A DNA stretch of 49,080 nt, taken from the NCBI GenBank assembly GCA_944340905.1, contig CALVLT010000015.1, positions 1 to 49,080 of the forward strand, written 5' to 3'. The position numbers were made by a program, and so were the translations under genes. The notes under the pieces were generated by a model that was not told where the DNA came from, did no database searches, and saw only the letters and a list, made by a program, of their open reading frames with translations. Positions 1-14,100 of the stretch are shown here, one piece after another (within the stretch, counting starts at the first letter, position 1; each line of letters starts with the position of its first letter). The stretch comes from an uncultured Clostridia bacterium. Its GTDB lineage: Bacteria; Bacillota; Clostridia; Christensenellales; Borkfalkiaceae.

Positions 1-765
<765 letters not shown>

Positions 766-777
766 AGGGAGGCCACC

Positions 778-4986
<4,209 letters not shown>

Positions 4987-4994
4987 TCCAAACA

Positions 4995-5027
4995 CAAAAA
5001 AATCCCGCACCCCGTGCGGGATTTTTT
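4995..5027 (+). terminator. Intrinsic terminator of rpoBC
   Basis: GC-rich stem (TCCCGCAC pairing with GTGCGGGA) with a very short loop, flanked by an A-run on the left and a T-run on the right, eight bases after the rpoC stop. It should end the rpoBC transcript and could also work on the opposite strand. Confidence 0.93.
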
Positions 5028-5137
5028 GATGGGGAAAATTTTTTTGAAAAAATTGCAAAAACTCCAACAAAAGCGCCTGCTCGCGCGTTGAATGAGTGAA
5101 AGCAGCCGCAGGAGCGGCGCAAAAAGGAGGAATCATC

Positions 5138-6208
5138 ATGAAAAAGGTATTTGCAATTTGTTCGGCAGTGTTGGCGGGAACGGCACTCCTTGCGTTTGCG
5201 GGGTGCGGCAGCGGCGGCAGCGCGTCTTTGTCGGAAGGCGGATTGGGCGGCGGCGCAGGCACACAGGCCGAGGCGGGCGCCAAGAGCGCCTATGCGTTCG
5301 GCGCGGTCACGACGGCGGGCCTGCTCTCCGCGGCCACGGGCACGGTGAGTTCGCTGTCCGCCGTCTCCGAAGCGGCCCCCGAGACGACGCCCGATGCGGC
5401 CCCTGAGGCGGGCGGGCAGACGGAGCAGCAGCCGTCCGTCGGACAGGAGACGTTCGGGGAATATTTTGAACTGTTCGACACCTTCCTGAATGACGGCGCG
5501 CTCAGCGTTCAGGTGGCGGAAAACGACAATACGTCCTATGATTTTGCGACCAAACTCACCGTGGAGGGCAGCCTTCCGGACGGCGGGAACGTCAGTTACA
5601 CCATGTACTACACCGAGACGGAGGCGGGCACGCGCGAGGAGAGGGAGGACGATGAGTACGAAGTGCGCGTCGCCTACGATCTGACGGGCGTTTTGGAGAT
5701 GGACGGCGTTGCGTATGCCATGTCGGGCTACCGCATGTCCGAGACGGAGGAGGAGCGCGGCGAGCGCGAGACGAGCGAGGAACTCTGGATCCGCGCGACC
5801 CATCCCGACGACGCGGACACATATGTGCAGATGAACGTGGAAACGGGCGCGGAAGAGGAAGGCGGCGAGCAGGAGACGGAGCGCGAATATGTGTACGGCG
5901 TCTACCGCGGCGGGCAGCTTGTCGAGCGTGCGAGCATCGACTTTGAGACGGAGAACGAACAGGGCGGCATCGAGACGGAATATGAGCTGTCCATTCTCAA
6001 AGACGGCGTGCGCTCCCGGTTCGAGGTCGAGCGCGAACAGCGCAGCGGCGGCACAGTGACCATCGGCGTCAACTACCGCGTCGAAGGGGGCGGACAGGGC
6101 AGGTTCACGATCACCAAGACGGCGGACGGCGAATATCTCTATCGCGCCGACGACGGACGCTCTGACGACGACTTCGACGACGATTTCGACGACGATTTTG
6201 ACGACTGA
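5138..6208 (+). CDS. Putative lipoprotein with acidic C-terminal repeats
   Basis: A 356-residue predicted secreted lipoprotein of unknown function. The start ATG at 5138 follows a strong aaaggagg site; an upstream in-frame ATG at 5096 lacks one. The N-terminus is a lipoprotein signal peptide (MKKVFAIC, hydrophobic core, then AFAGC with Cys23 as likely lipidation site), followed by a low-complexity Ala/Gly/Glu linker to about residue 100. The remaining domain is rich in Glu, Thr and Tyr, alternates in a beta-strand-like pattern, and ends in repeated D-D-D-F units. No family was recognised; the beta-rich body loosely recalls envelope proteins sensed by or controlled through sigma/anti-sigma pairs. 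It sits directly upstream of such a pair, which may link them. Confidence 0.85.
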   Translation: MKKVFAICSAVLAGTALLAFAGCGSGGSASLSEGGLGGGAGTQAEAGAKSAYAFGAVTTAGLLSAATGTVSSLSAVSEAAPETTPDAAPEAGGQTEQQPSVGQETFGEYFELFDTFLNDGALSVQVAENDNTSYDFATKLTVEGSLPDGGNVSYTMYYTETEAGTREEREDDEYEVRVAYDLTGVLEMDGVAYAMSGYRMSETEEERGERETSEELWIRATHPDDADTYVQMNVETGAEEEGGEQETEREYVYGVYRGGQLVERASIDFETENEQGGIETEYELSILKDGVRSRFEVEREQRSGGTVTIGVNYRVEGGGQGRFTITKTADGEYLYRADDGRSDDDFDDDFDDDFDD

Positions 6209-6216
6209 GGCAAAAA

Positions 6217-6242
6217 GCGCCGCGTCCCTTGGGGCGCGGCGC
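6217..6242 (+). terminator. Strong hairpin after the lipoprotein gene, no T-run
   Basis: Eight-base perfect GC stem (GCGCCGCG/CGCGGCGC) eight bases after the stop. There is no T-run on the plus strand, so it may be an mRNA-stabilising 3' hairpin rather than a true terminator; an A-run on the left would make it terminator-like for the minus strand. Confidence 0.5.
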
Positions 6243-6253
6243 AAAGAACCCCA

Positions 6254-6282
6254 TTGACAGCGGGGCGGTGATCTGATATACT
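6254..6282 (+). promoter_or_regulatory. Sigma-A-type promoter of the sigma/anti-sigma gene
   Basis: TTGACA (6254-6259), 17-base spacer, TATACT (6277-6282). It lies 30 bases before the GTG start at 6313. The match is close to consensus, so the unit can be transcribed by the housekeeping sigma factor as well as any autoregulation. Confidence 0.85.
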
Positions 6283-6312
6283 GAGCGTAAGACACAACGG
6301 GAGGAAAGGGAC

Positions 6313-7827
<1,515 letters not shown>

Positions 7828-7830
7828 AGA

Positions 7831-7855
7831 TTATTTAGAAAAATTTCAAAATAAA
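7831..7855 (+). promoter_or_regulatory. Operator 1 (upstream palindrome) of the ArsR-family gene
   Basis: Near-perfect AT-rich dyad: half-sites TTATTT and AAATAA outside, GAAA and TTTC inside, symmetric at 20 of 24 positions. It ends two bases before the -35 box. A related copy lies at 7906-7930 (19 of 25 bases shared). Confidence 0.7.
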
Positions 7856-7857
7856 CC

Positions 7858-7886
7858 TTGACAGAGACGCCCCGATATGCTATCCT
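7858..7886 (+). promoter_or_regulatory. Sigma-A-type promoter of the ArsR-family gene
   Basis: TTGACA (7858-7863), 17-base spacer, TATCCT (7881-7886). It is bracketed by two copies of the same operator-like element, an arrangement expected for autorepression. Confidence 0.82.
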
Positions 7887-7905
7887 AAAGGCAGCCGACA
7901 GACGG

Positions 7906-7930
7906 TTACTTAGACAGGATTCAAAATAAG
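7906..7930 (+). promoter_or_regulatory. Operator 2 (downstream copy) of the ArsR-family gene
   Basis: Second copy of the element at 7831-7855, with weaker internal symmetry but the same ends (TTACTT...AAATAA). It lies after the expected transcription start and just before the ATG at 7938, overlapping the place where a ribosome site would be; no AGGAGG-like site is visible apart from a short AAGGA (7928-7932). Confidence 0.62.
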
Positions 7931-7937
7931 GATCGCA

Positions 7938-8225
7938 ATGGGACGCAGAAACAACAACGACGCACACGGCATAACGGCATGGGATGCGCTCGCGGACAAG
8001 ACGCGGCGGCGCATCCTTTTGCTGCTGCACAGCCGCCCGCACACGGCGGGGGAGATCGCAGATCAGTTTGAACTGTCAGCGGCAACCGTATCGCACCATC
8101 TTGCGGTGCTGCGGGAGAGCGGGCTTGCCGTCTGCGAGCGCCGCGCGCAGACGCTCATCTATTCGCTGAGCACTGCCGCGGTTCAGCAGCTTGTAAAAGA
8201 GCTGTCCGTCTTTTTGAAAAAATAA
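7938..8225 (+). CDS. ArsR-family winged-helix repressor, SdpR-like
   Basis: A 95-residue DNA-binding protein. It has the ArsR/SdpR winged-helix pattern: WDALADKTRRRILLLL (helix 1), then AGEIADQFELSAATVSHHLA (recognition helix), then the wing LAVCERRAQTLIYSLS. There are no paired Cys/His motifs for metal sensing in the usual alpha-3 position, which favours the SdpR-type autorepressor group over the metal sensors. In Bacillus SdpR is paired with the immunity protein SdpI; no SdpI-like gene is next to it here, so its targets may be limited to its own promoter or lie elsewhere. Two matching operators flank that promoter. Confidence 0.88.
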   Translation: MGRRNNNDAHGITAWDALADKTRRRILLLLHSRPHTAGEIADQFELSAATVSHHLAVLRESGLAVCERRAQTLIYSLSTAAVQQLVKELSVFLKK

Positions 8226-8230
8226 AACAA

Positions 8231-8256
8231 GGCGGGCCTGCAACGGGCCCGTCTTT
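8231..8256 (+). terminator. Weak intrinsic terminator after the ArsR-family gene
   Basis: Stem GGCGGGCC pairing with GGGCCCGTC-type arm across a TGCAAC loop, followed by a short TTT. It lies six bases after the stop codon. Confidence 0.6.
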
Positions 8257-8269
8257 GCATGGTTTCGGG

Positions 8270-8281
8270 CAGCGCTGCCAT
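8270..8281 (+). promoter_or_regulatory. Perfect 12-base palindrome upstream of the GH31 gene
   Basis: GGCAGCGCTGCC, 31 bases before the ATG at 8313. Possible regulator site; no clear -35/-10 pair was found around it, so its role is open. Confidence 0.35.
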
Positions 8282-8312
8282 TGCAAGAACGCAAAGAAAA
8301 GGGGGATCCGGT

Positions 8313-10274
8313 ATGTTTACGGAACGGGACGGAATGCTGTATTTTTCACGGCGGGGCGAGACGCTGCGTATCTTCGCGCAGGGACGCGACGGTCTGCGCG
8401 TGCAGTCCGCCATGTCGCCCGCCTTTGCACCGCAGGACTGGGCGCTGGAGGGCGCGCCACGCGCCGCCGCGCACATTGAAATTTCGCAGGACGCCGCGTA
8501 CATTGAAAACGGCAGAATGGCGGCCCGCATCGACCGCCTCGGAAAGCTCCGCCTGTATGCGGACGGGAAGTGCGTGCTCGAAGAATACTACCGCTGCTAT
8601 GAATACGACATGCCGCACACCCCTTCGCTGCGGGTGGTCGCCCGCGAGTTCACGCCCGCGCGCGGGGGCGACCATGCGCTCACCCTCCGCTTTGAGGCGC
8701 GCGATGAAAAACTCTTCGGCATGGGGCAGTATCAGCAGTCCTGCCTCGATCTGAAGGGGTGCACGCTGGAGCTTGCACAGCGCAATTCGCAGGCGAGCGT
8801 GCCCTTCCTCATCTCCTCCCTCGGGTATGGGTTTTTGTGGAACAATCCCGCCGTCGGCAGCGTCACGTTTGCCAAAAATGTGACGCAGTGGCAGGCGCAG
8901 AGCACCCGTCAGCTCGACTACTGGGTGAGCGCGGGCACGCCCAAGGAAGTCGTGCGCAACTACACCGCGCTCTCGGGGCGCGCGCCCGAATTTCCCGAGA
9001 ACGCGCTGGGGCTGTGGCAGTGCAAGCTGCGCTACCGCACGCAGGAGGAGGTGCTTGAAGTGGCGCGCGAATATCACAGGCGGGGGATCCCTCTGGACGT
9101 CATCGTCATCGACTTCTTTCACTGGACGCGGCAGGGGGAGTGGAAGTTCGACCCCGTCTACTGGCCGGACCCCGCCGCGATGGTGCGCGAACTGAAGTCA
9201 TACGGCACCCGCTGCATGATCAGCATCTGGCCGACCGTCGATAAAAAGAGCGAAAATTTTGCCGAGATGCGCGATCTTGGGCTTCTCATTCGCCCCGAAC
9301 GCGGCAGCCAGTGCTTTGACTTTCTCGGCGATTCCTACATCTACGATGCCACCAATCCTGAGGCGCGCAGCTATCTGTGGGAAAAGTGCCGCGCCAATTA
9401 TGCGGCTTACGGCATCGATATGTTCTGGCTGGACGAGGCGGAACCGGAGTATTCCGCCTATGAATTTGACAATTACCGCTATTTTCTCGGAACCGACCTG
9501 CAGGTGGGCAACGTCTATCCCGTCATGCACGCGCGCGCCTTTTACGAGGGGCAGCGCGCGCAGGGACAGAAGGACATCTGCAATCTCATCCGCTGTGCGT
9601 GGGCGGGCAGTCAGAAGTACGGCGCCGTGCTGTGGTCGGGGGATATTCAGGGCAATTTCGCCAGCCTGCGCGATCAGTTTGCCGCAGGGCTGAACGTGGG
9701 CCTTGCGGGAATCCCCTGGTGGACAACGGACATCGGCGGGTTCTTCGTCAACGTGAAGGAGGAAGGATATAAGGAACTGCTGCTGCGCTGGTTCGAGTGG
9801 GCGGTGTTCTGCCCCGTTCTTCGCATGCACGGCGACAAGGAGCCGTCCGATATTTTGCCCCTCGACGAACGCGAATGGGGCGGCGGGTTCTGCCACACGG
9901 GACTTCCCAATGAGCTGTGGAGCTTCGGCGAGGACGTCTTTGAAGTCCTCAGTCGCTACGCCGCGCTGCGCGTGAAGATGAAACCCTACTTAAAACAGGT
10001 CATGCGCGAGGCGAGCGAGAACGGCTCGCCCGTCATGCGCGCGATGTTCTATGAATTTCCGGAGGATGCGCGCTGCTGGACGGCGGACGAGCAGTACATG
10101 TTCGGCCCGAAGTACCTTGTGGCTCCCGTGCTGTACGAGGGCATGCGCTCGCGCGAGGTGTACCTCCCCGCCGGTCGCTGGCGCGATATGAACACGGGCA
10201 GGACGCTGGAGGGCGGCGGCACCGTGACGGCGGACGCGCCGCTCGACGTCATCCCCGTATACGAACGGCTCTGA
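8313..10274 (+). CDS. Glycoside hydrolase family 31 (alpha-glucosidase or alpha-xylosidase)
   Basis: A 653-residue retaining alpha-glycosidase without signal peptide, so likely cytoplasmic. The start ATG at 8313 follows an AAAAGGGGGA site. GH31 hallmarks are present: an N-terminal beta-sandwich, the catalytic barrel beginning about residue 215 (LGLWQCKLRYRTQEEVLEVA), the nucleophile motif FWLDEAEPEYS with Asp374, the acid/base region LWSGDIQGNF with Asp444, and GIPWWTTDIGGFF. The WLDEAEPE form is common in alpha-xylosidase-like members, but substrate cannot be fixed from sequence. A 12-base palindrome (GGCAGCGCTGCC) lies 33 bases upstream. No sugar transporter is adjacent. Confidence 0.93.
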   Translation: MFTERDGMLYFSRRGETLRIFAQGRDGLRVQSAMSPAFAPQDWALEGAPRAAAHIEISQDAAYIENGRMAARIDRLGKLRLYADGKCVLEEYYRCYEYDMPHTPSLRVVAREFTPARGGDHALTLRFEARDEKLFGMGQYQQSCLDLKGCTLELAQRNSQASVPFLISSLGYGFLWNNPAVGSVTFAKNVTQWQAQSTRQLDYWVSAGTPKEVVRNYTALSGRAPEFPENALGLWQCKLRYRTQEEVLEVAREYHRRGIPLDVIVIDFFHWTRQGEWKFDPVYWPDPAAMVRELKSYGTRCMISIWPTVDKKSENFAEMRDLGLLIRPERGSQCFDFLGDSYIYDATNPEARSYLWEKCRANYAAYGIDMFWLDEAEPEYSAYEFDNYRYFLGTDLQVGNVYPVMHARAFYEGQRAQGQKDICNLIRCAWAGSQKYGAVLWSGDIQGNFASLRDQFAAGLNVGLAGIPWWTTDIGGFFVNVKEEGYKELLLRWFEWAVFCPVLRMHGDKEPSDILPLDEREWGGGFCHTGLPNELWSFGEDVFEVLSRYAALRVKMKPYLKQVMREASENGSPVMRAMFYEFPEDARCWTADEQYMFGPKYLVAPVLYEGMRSREVYLPAGRWRDMNTGRTLEGGGTVTADAPLDVIPVYERL

Positions 10275-10286
10275 CGCAAAAGAGAG

Positions 10287-10309
10287 GGGGCATGTCTGCG
10301 GCATGCCCC
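10287..10309 (-). terminator. Shared terminator hairpin between convergent genes
   Basis: Stem GGGGCATG/CATGCCCC between the GH31 stop and the end of the minus-strand phosphatase. On the minus strand it is followed by a T-rich CTCTCTTTT tract; on the plus strand the tail is poor. Confidence 0.6.
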
Positions 10310-10321
10310 TTCAGAAACGGT

Positions 10322-10960
10322 CTATACGAGGGAAATCAGGTCTTCGGGCGTTTTGGCAAGCGCGTCGGCGCCCGCGGCAAGCAGCTCTTCGCGGCTGCCG
10401 AATCCGTACAGGACGCCGATGCACGGCAGCCCGTTCTTTTTTGCGCCGATCACGTCGTGTTTTCTGTCGCCGATCATGACGGCGTGTTCCCCGGAAAGGG
10501 AGAACGTTCCGAGCGCATAGGCGATGACCTCCGCCTTGTCCGTGCGCGTCTCGTCCATCGAGGCGCCCGCAACGCCGCTGAAAAAGCGGCCGAGCGAGAA
10601 GTGTCCGAGGACTTTCCGAGCAAAATATTCGGGTTTGGATGTGGCGACAAACAGCCTCTTTCCGCGCGCGGCGAGGGCGGCGAGCGTCTCGGGAATGGAC
10701 GCATAGACGCGGTTTTCAAAGATGCCCTTGTCCGCATAGTATTCGCGGTAGAAGGCGAGCGCCCGCCTTGCCTGTGCGCCGTCCATGTTGTAATACGTGC
10801 GGAAGGAATCGAGAAGGGGCGGGCCGATGAAGGCGGCAAGCTTGCACCTGTCGCGTTCGTCGATGCCGCACTTTTCGAGTGCGTAGAGCACGGAATTGGT
10901 GATGCCTTCAAACGGGTCGGTCAGCGTCCCGTCCAGGTCAAAGAGCAGGGTATCGTACAT
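10322..10960 (-). CDS. HAD-family phosphatase, phosphoglycolate phosphatase-like
   Basis: A 212-residue haloacid-dehalogenase hydrolase of the Gph/PpaX type. Motif I is FDLDGTLTD (residues 7-15), motif II is VATSKP, and motif III/IV is MIGDRKHDVIGAKKNG. A cap domain sits between motifs I and II (helical, residues about 17-85). Likely substrates are small phosphoesters such as phosphoglycolate or pyrophosphate; the exact one is unknown. The ATG at 10960 is only six bases downstream of a perfect -10 box and has no ribosome site, and motif I lies so close to the start that a later start is excluded, so the mRNA is predicted to be leaderless. The gene is divergent from comEC. Confidence 0.93.
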   Translation of the reverse strand: MYDTLLFDLDGTLTDPFEGITNSVLYALEKCGIDERDRCKLAAFIGPPLLDSFRTYYNMDGAQARRALAFYREYYADKGIFENRVYASIPETLAALAARGKRLFVATSKPEYFARKVLGHFSLGRFFSGVAGASMDETRTDKAEVIAYALGTFSLSGEHAVMIGDRKHDVIGAKKNGLPCIGVLYGFGSREELLAAGADALAKTPEDLISLV

Positions 10961-10966
10961 GGTACC

Positions 10967-10995
10967 ATTATAGCGCGTATTTTGTGCGCTGTCAA
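10967..10995 (-). promoter_or_regulatory. Consensus promoter of the HAD phosphatase (leaderless)
   Basis: On the minus strand: TTGACA (10990-10995), 17-base spacer, TATAAT (10967-10972), then GGTACC and the ATG. Transcription would start at or within a base of the A of the start codon. Confidence 0.9.
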
Positions 10996-11021
10996 CCGAA
11001 CAAAGGAAAAAGGAGGGGAGC

Positions 11022-13025
11022 ATGTCCGAGGAGAAGGAGCCGGAACGCGGCCATGGCCGCGCACAGCCGCGGATCAATCTGCGCCCCTTTCTGCTCGCCG
11101 CCGCGGGGCTGCTGTGCGGCTGCTTTTTGTATGGCTGCATCGCCTTCGGCAGCGATGCGCTCATCGGGGGTGCGGCATTCGTCCTGCTGCTCTTGTTTTT
11201 GCTGCCGCCCTTCGGCGTGCGCCGCGCCGCCGTCGTTCTGGGCGTGTTCGTCCTCTTCGCGCTCCTCGGCGCGGGGCTCATGCACCTGAACGCCCTGCGC
11301 TTTGAAAGCGGCCCGCCCGCGGGGGAATATTCCGTGACGGGCACGGTGGAGGTCGCCTCGGTGCGCGGCGGCTACACGAGCGCGCGGCTGACGGGCCTCG
11401 CCTTTGACGGCGCGCCCGCGCAGGGGAAGATGGAACTGACGCTGCCCGGCGAGGACGTGCGCGTGGGGGACGTTGTCGCTTTTTCTGCACACGTATCGCG
11501 CAATGCGCTGCCTGCGGGCGGGGACGGCTACGCCCAATCCGACTTCGCCAACGGCCTGCGCTACACCGCCGCGCCCGCGCAGTATGCGGTCACGGGCAGA
11601 TCGGGCAATCTCTTTCTGCGGCTGAACGGCGCCCTCTACAACGTGCTGCACGAGAATATGGAGAAGGACGCGGCGGACATCGCCTACGCGCTCCTGACGG
11701 GGGATATGCGCGTGATGGACGGCGATGTTGCCGAGGCGACGCGCACGGGCGGCATCGCGCACGTGTTTGCCGTCTCCGGCATGCACATCAGCGTGCTGTA
11801 TGCCGCCGTCATGCTGCTTTTGCGCCGCCCGCTCGGGCGCTGGGCCACCATTCCCGCCCTGCTGCTCGGTACGTTTTACTGCGCCATGTGCGCCTTCACC
11901 GTGTCCTCCGTGCGGTCCCTGCTCATGTGCGCATTTGCGGGCGGGATGCGCTTTTTCGGCAAAAAATATGACGACCTGTCCTCGCTTTCCCTTGCGGCGG
12001 CGCTCACCCTGCTCGTCTCGCCCGCGCAGTACTTTTCCGTCTCCTTCCGCCTCTCCTACGGGGCGATGGCGGGCATCTTTCTCCTTTCGGAGCCGCTCTC
12101 GCGCGGTCTGCGCAGGTACAAGGTGAACGCGGCGCTCGCGAATAATCTCGTCTCGGGCATCACGTCACAGATCTTCACCCTGCCCGTTCTGCTCGGCACG
12201 TTCGGGTATCTGCCGGTGTGGGGAATGCTGCTCAATCTCATCGTCATTCCCGCGCTGCCCGTGCTCTTTCTGCCCCTCGTTGCGCTCACGGCGCTCTCCC
12301 TCGTCATGCCCTTTGCGGCGGGCGTCCTGCTCGCCTTTCCCGAGGGGCTGCTCTCCGCCACGCTGTTCGTCTTTTCCGTTGCGGATGTCTCCGCCGTGAT
12401 CGCGGGCTTTTCGCTGGGCGCGGGGGCGGGCGTGTGGATGGCGCTCAACGTGCCGCTCGCCGCAAGGGTGCGGCTGCGCCCCGCCCTGCGCGCCGCGGCA
12501 TGCGGAGCAGTCTGTGTGCTGTTCGCCGCGTGCGTGGCGCTGGAGAACGCCGCCTTCTCGGGCTGCCGCATCGACATTGCGCGCACGGACAGGGGCGCCT
12601 GCGCCCTCGTGCGCATGGACGGACACGCCGTGCTGCTCATCGACGGCGATGCGGGCGTCTATACCTGTACGGACTTTCTCAGGCGTACCTACGGCGGAGA
12701 ACTGGACGGCGTGGCGGTGCTCTCGGAAGATATCGTGCGCGCCGTCAACACGGCAGCATTTCTGCCCGCGCGCACGGTGTACGCCGCCTATCCTACCCAG
12801 ACGGGTCTGCGCGAGACGGATGTCGTGTGCGGGGAGACGTTCACGATCGGGGGGATGACGTTCCGCTTTGAGGCGGCCGACAGGCTCACCCTTTCGGCGC
12901 AGGGCTGCGTGGCGGAATTTGCGTTTGACGGCGGGGAAGGGGTGCTTTCCGCAGATTTGTTTGCCGCAAACACGGACGGCCGCTTGAAATACTTGTTCAA
13001 AGATGGTATAATCAAAGCACTATGA
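11022..13025 (+). CDS. comEC: ComEC/Rec2-family DNA-uptake channel with degenerate C-terminal domain
   Basis: A 667-residue polytopic membrane protein. The ATG follows an aaaggagg site. Hydrophobic segments occur at about 22-90 (three), then a soluble OB-like region (DUF4131, residues 95-200), then the competence domain starting near GIAHVFAVSGMHISVLYAAV with several further helices to about residue 500. ComEC forms the inner-membrane channel for single-stranded DNA in natural transformation. The last 170 residues are where the metallo-beta-lactamase-like nuclease domain should be, but the HxHxDH metal motif is missing (the equivalent stretch reads GELDGVAVLSEDIV). The stop overlaps holA by ATGA. 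Confidence 0.9.
   Translation: MSEEKEPERGHGRAQPRINLRPFLLAAAGLLCGCFLYGCIAFGSDALIGGAAFVLLLLFLLPPFGVRRAAVVLGVFVLFALLGAGLMHLNALRFESGPPAGEYSVTGTVEVASVRGGYTSARLTGLAFDGAPAQGKMELTLPGEDVRVGDVVAFSAHVSRNALPAGGDGYAQSDFANGLRYTAAPAQYAVTGRSGNLFLRLNGALYNVLHENMEKDAADIAYALLTGDMRVMDGDVAEATRTGGIAHVFAVSGMHISVLYAAVMLLLRRPLGRWATIPALLLGTFYCAMCAFTVSSVRSLLMCAFAGGMRFFGKKYDDLSSLSLAAALTLLVSPAQYFSVSFRLSYGAMAGIFLLSEPLSRGLRRYKVNAALANNLVSGITSQIFTLPVLLGTFGYLPVWGMLLNLIVIPALPVLFLPLVALTALSLVMPFAAGVLLAFPEGLLSATLFVFSVADVSAVIAGFSLGAGAGVWMALNVPLAARVRLRPALRAAACGAVCVLFAACVALENAAFSGCRIDIARTDRGACALVRMDGHAVLLIDGDAGVYTCTDFLRRTYGGELDGVAVLSEDIVRAVNTAAFLPARTVYAAYPTQTGLRETDVVCGETFTIGGMTFRFEAADRLTLSAQGCVAEFAFDGGEGVLSADLFAANTDGRLKYLFKDGIIKAL
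12984..13012 (+). promoter_or_regulatory. Internal promoter for holA in the end of comEC
   Basis: TTGAAA (12984-12989), 17-base spacer, TATAAT (13007-13012) with an upstream TGG that makes an extended -10. The gap from -10 to the holA ATG at 13022 is nine bases, giving a leader of about 2-3 bases. Confidence 0.75.
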
Positions 13026-14005
13026 AATTTGTACAGCTTGCAAAGAGCCTGAAGGAAGGTCTGGCTCCCGTCTACCTCGTCGAGGGCGAGGAGACCTATT
13101 TCCGCGACCATGCGGTGAGCGCCATCCGTGCGGCGTGCGCCATCTCCAATCCCATGCTCAACGATGCGCGCTACGAGGGGGAGACGCTCAAAGGGGAGGG
13201 CATTGCCGCGCTCGTGCGCGCGCTGGGCACGCTGCCCTTTCTCGACGGGCGGCGGCTGGTGCGCGCCTGCGAATTTTATCCGAGCGAAAAGGAGTGGGAG
13301 ACCTACCTGAAGCCCTACTGCGCAGATCCCTGTCCCTCCACGGTGTTCGTCATCGTCAATGCGGGCAAAAAGGCGAACACGGCGCAGCTTTCGCGCAAGG
13401 CGGGCGTGACGTATGTGGACTGCTCGCGAGAGGACGAGGAAACGCTCGCGCGCTGGCTGTTCGGGGTGGCGCGCAAGCAGGGGCTGCAGATGGATGCGGA
13501 CGCGGCGCAGCTCATGGTGCGCTATTGCGCGCGCGAAGCCGCCCGCATGAAGTCGGAGACGGAAAAGCTGGCGTGCGTGCTCGGGGAAAACGGCAGGGTG
13601 ACGCGCGGGAACGTGGAGGAGTACGTCGCCAAGGACGTCGAATATAAAATTTACGAACTCACCCAGGCGGCGTCCCGCCGCAACTTCGCGCAGTTCTCCG
13701 AAATTCTCACCGACATGCTCGGCAAGGGGTCGGACGAACACGCCGTGCTCGCTGCGCTCACCTCGCACTTCCGCACGCTGTGCGAAATTGCCGCGGCGGG
13801 CGGAACGGACGCCGACATTGCAAAACTTCTGGGCGTCAAGCCCTATGCCGTGCAGAAAAACCGCGAGACGCTCTCCCGCCTGGGCAGGGGGCGCGTGCAG
13901 GCGCTGTATGAGGGACTGTATGCGCTCTCGTCGGGGGCAAGGAGCGGACTTTACACAAAAACGGGCGCTCTTTTTACGGCGATCGCCGAAATATTTTTTG
14001 CATAG
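13022..14005 (+). CDS. holA: DNA polymerase III subunit delta
   Basis: A 327-residue clamp-loader subunit, which opens the sliding clamp during loading onto DNA. The N-terminus (VYLVEGEETYFRDHAVSAI) is the typical HolA opening, followed by the AAA-like fold and the helical C-terminal collar domain (KYAVQKNRETL-type segment: VKPYAVQKNRETLSRLGRGR). The ATG overlaps the comEC stop as ATGA, the common comEC-holA order in Bacillota. There is no ribosome site, but an internal promoter places the transcription start next to the ATG, so both coupling and near-leaderless initiation are possible. Confidence 0.95.
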   Translation: MKFVQLAKSLKEGLAPVYLVEGEETYFRDHAVSAIRAACAISNPMLNDARYEGETLKGEGIAALVRALGTLPFLDGRRLVRACEFYPSEKEWETYLKPYCADPCPSTVFVIVNAGKKANTAQLSRKAGVTYVDCSREDEETLARWLFGVARKQGLQMDADAAQLMVRYCAREAARMKSETEKLACVLGENGRVTRGNVEEYVAKDVEYKIYELTQAASRRNFAQFSEILTDMLGKGSDEHAVLAALTSHFRTLCEIAAAGGTDADIAKLLGVKPYAVQKNRETLSRLGRGRVQALYEGLYALSSGARSGLYTKTGALFTAIAEIFFA

Positions 14006-14027
14006 ACCAAAAAAACCGAAGAAATAC

Positions 14028-14056
14028 TTTGCATTTTTGCGCAAAATCGGTATAAT
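14028..14056 (+). promoter_or_regulatory. Promoter of the cdaA unit
   Basis: TTTGCA (14028-14033) or TTGCAT one base on, 16-17-base spacer, TATAAT (14051-14056). It lies 44 bases before the TTG start at 14101. Confidence 0.72.
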
Positions 14057-14100
14057 AATGAAAAACCCGGCGCGCTGCGGCGGGGGAAGGGAGGTAGACA

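Noticed and set aside
6018-6060. GGTTCGAGGTC-like stretch resembling a tRNA T-arm
   Set aside because: Lies inside the coding frame of the lipoprotein; no acceptor or anticodon stems around it.
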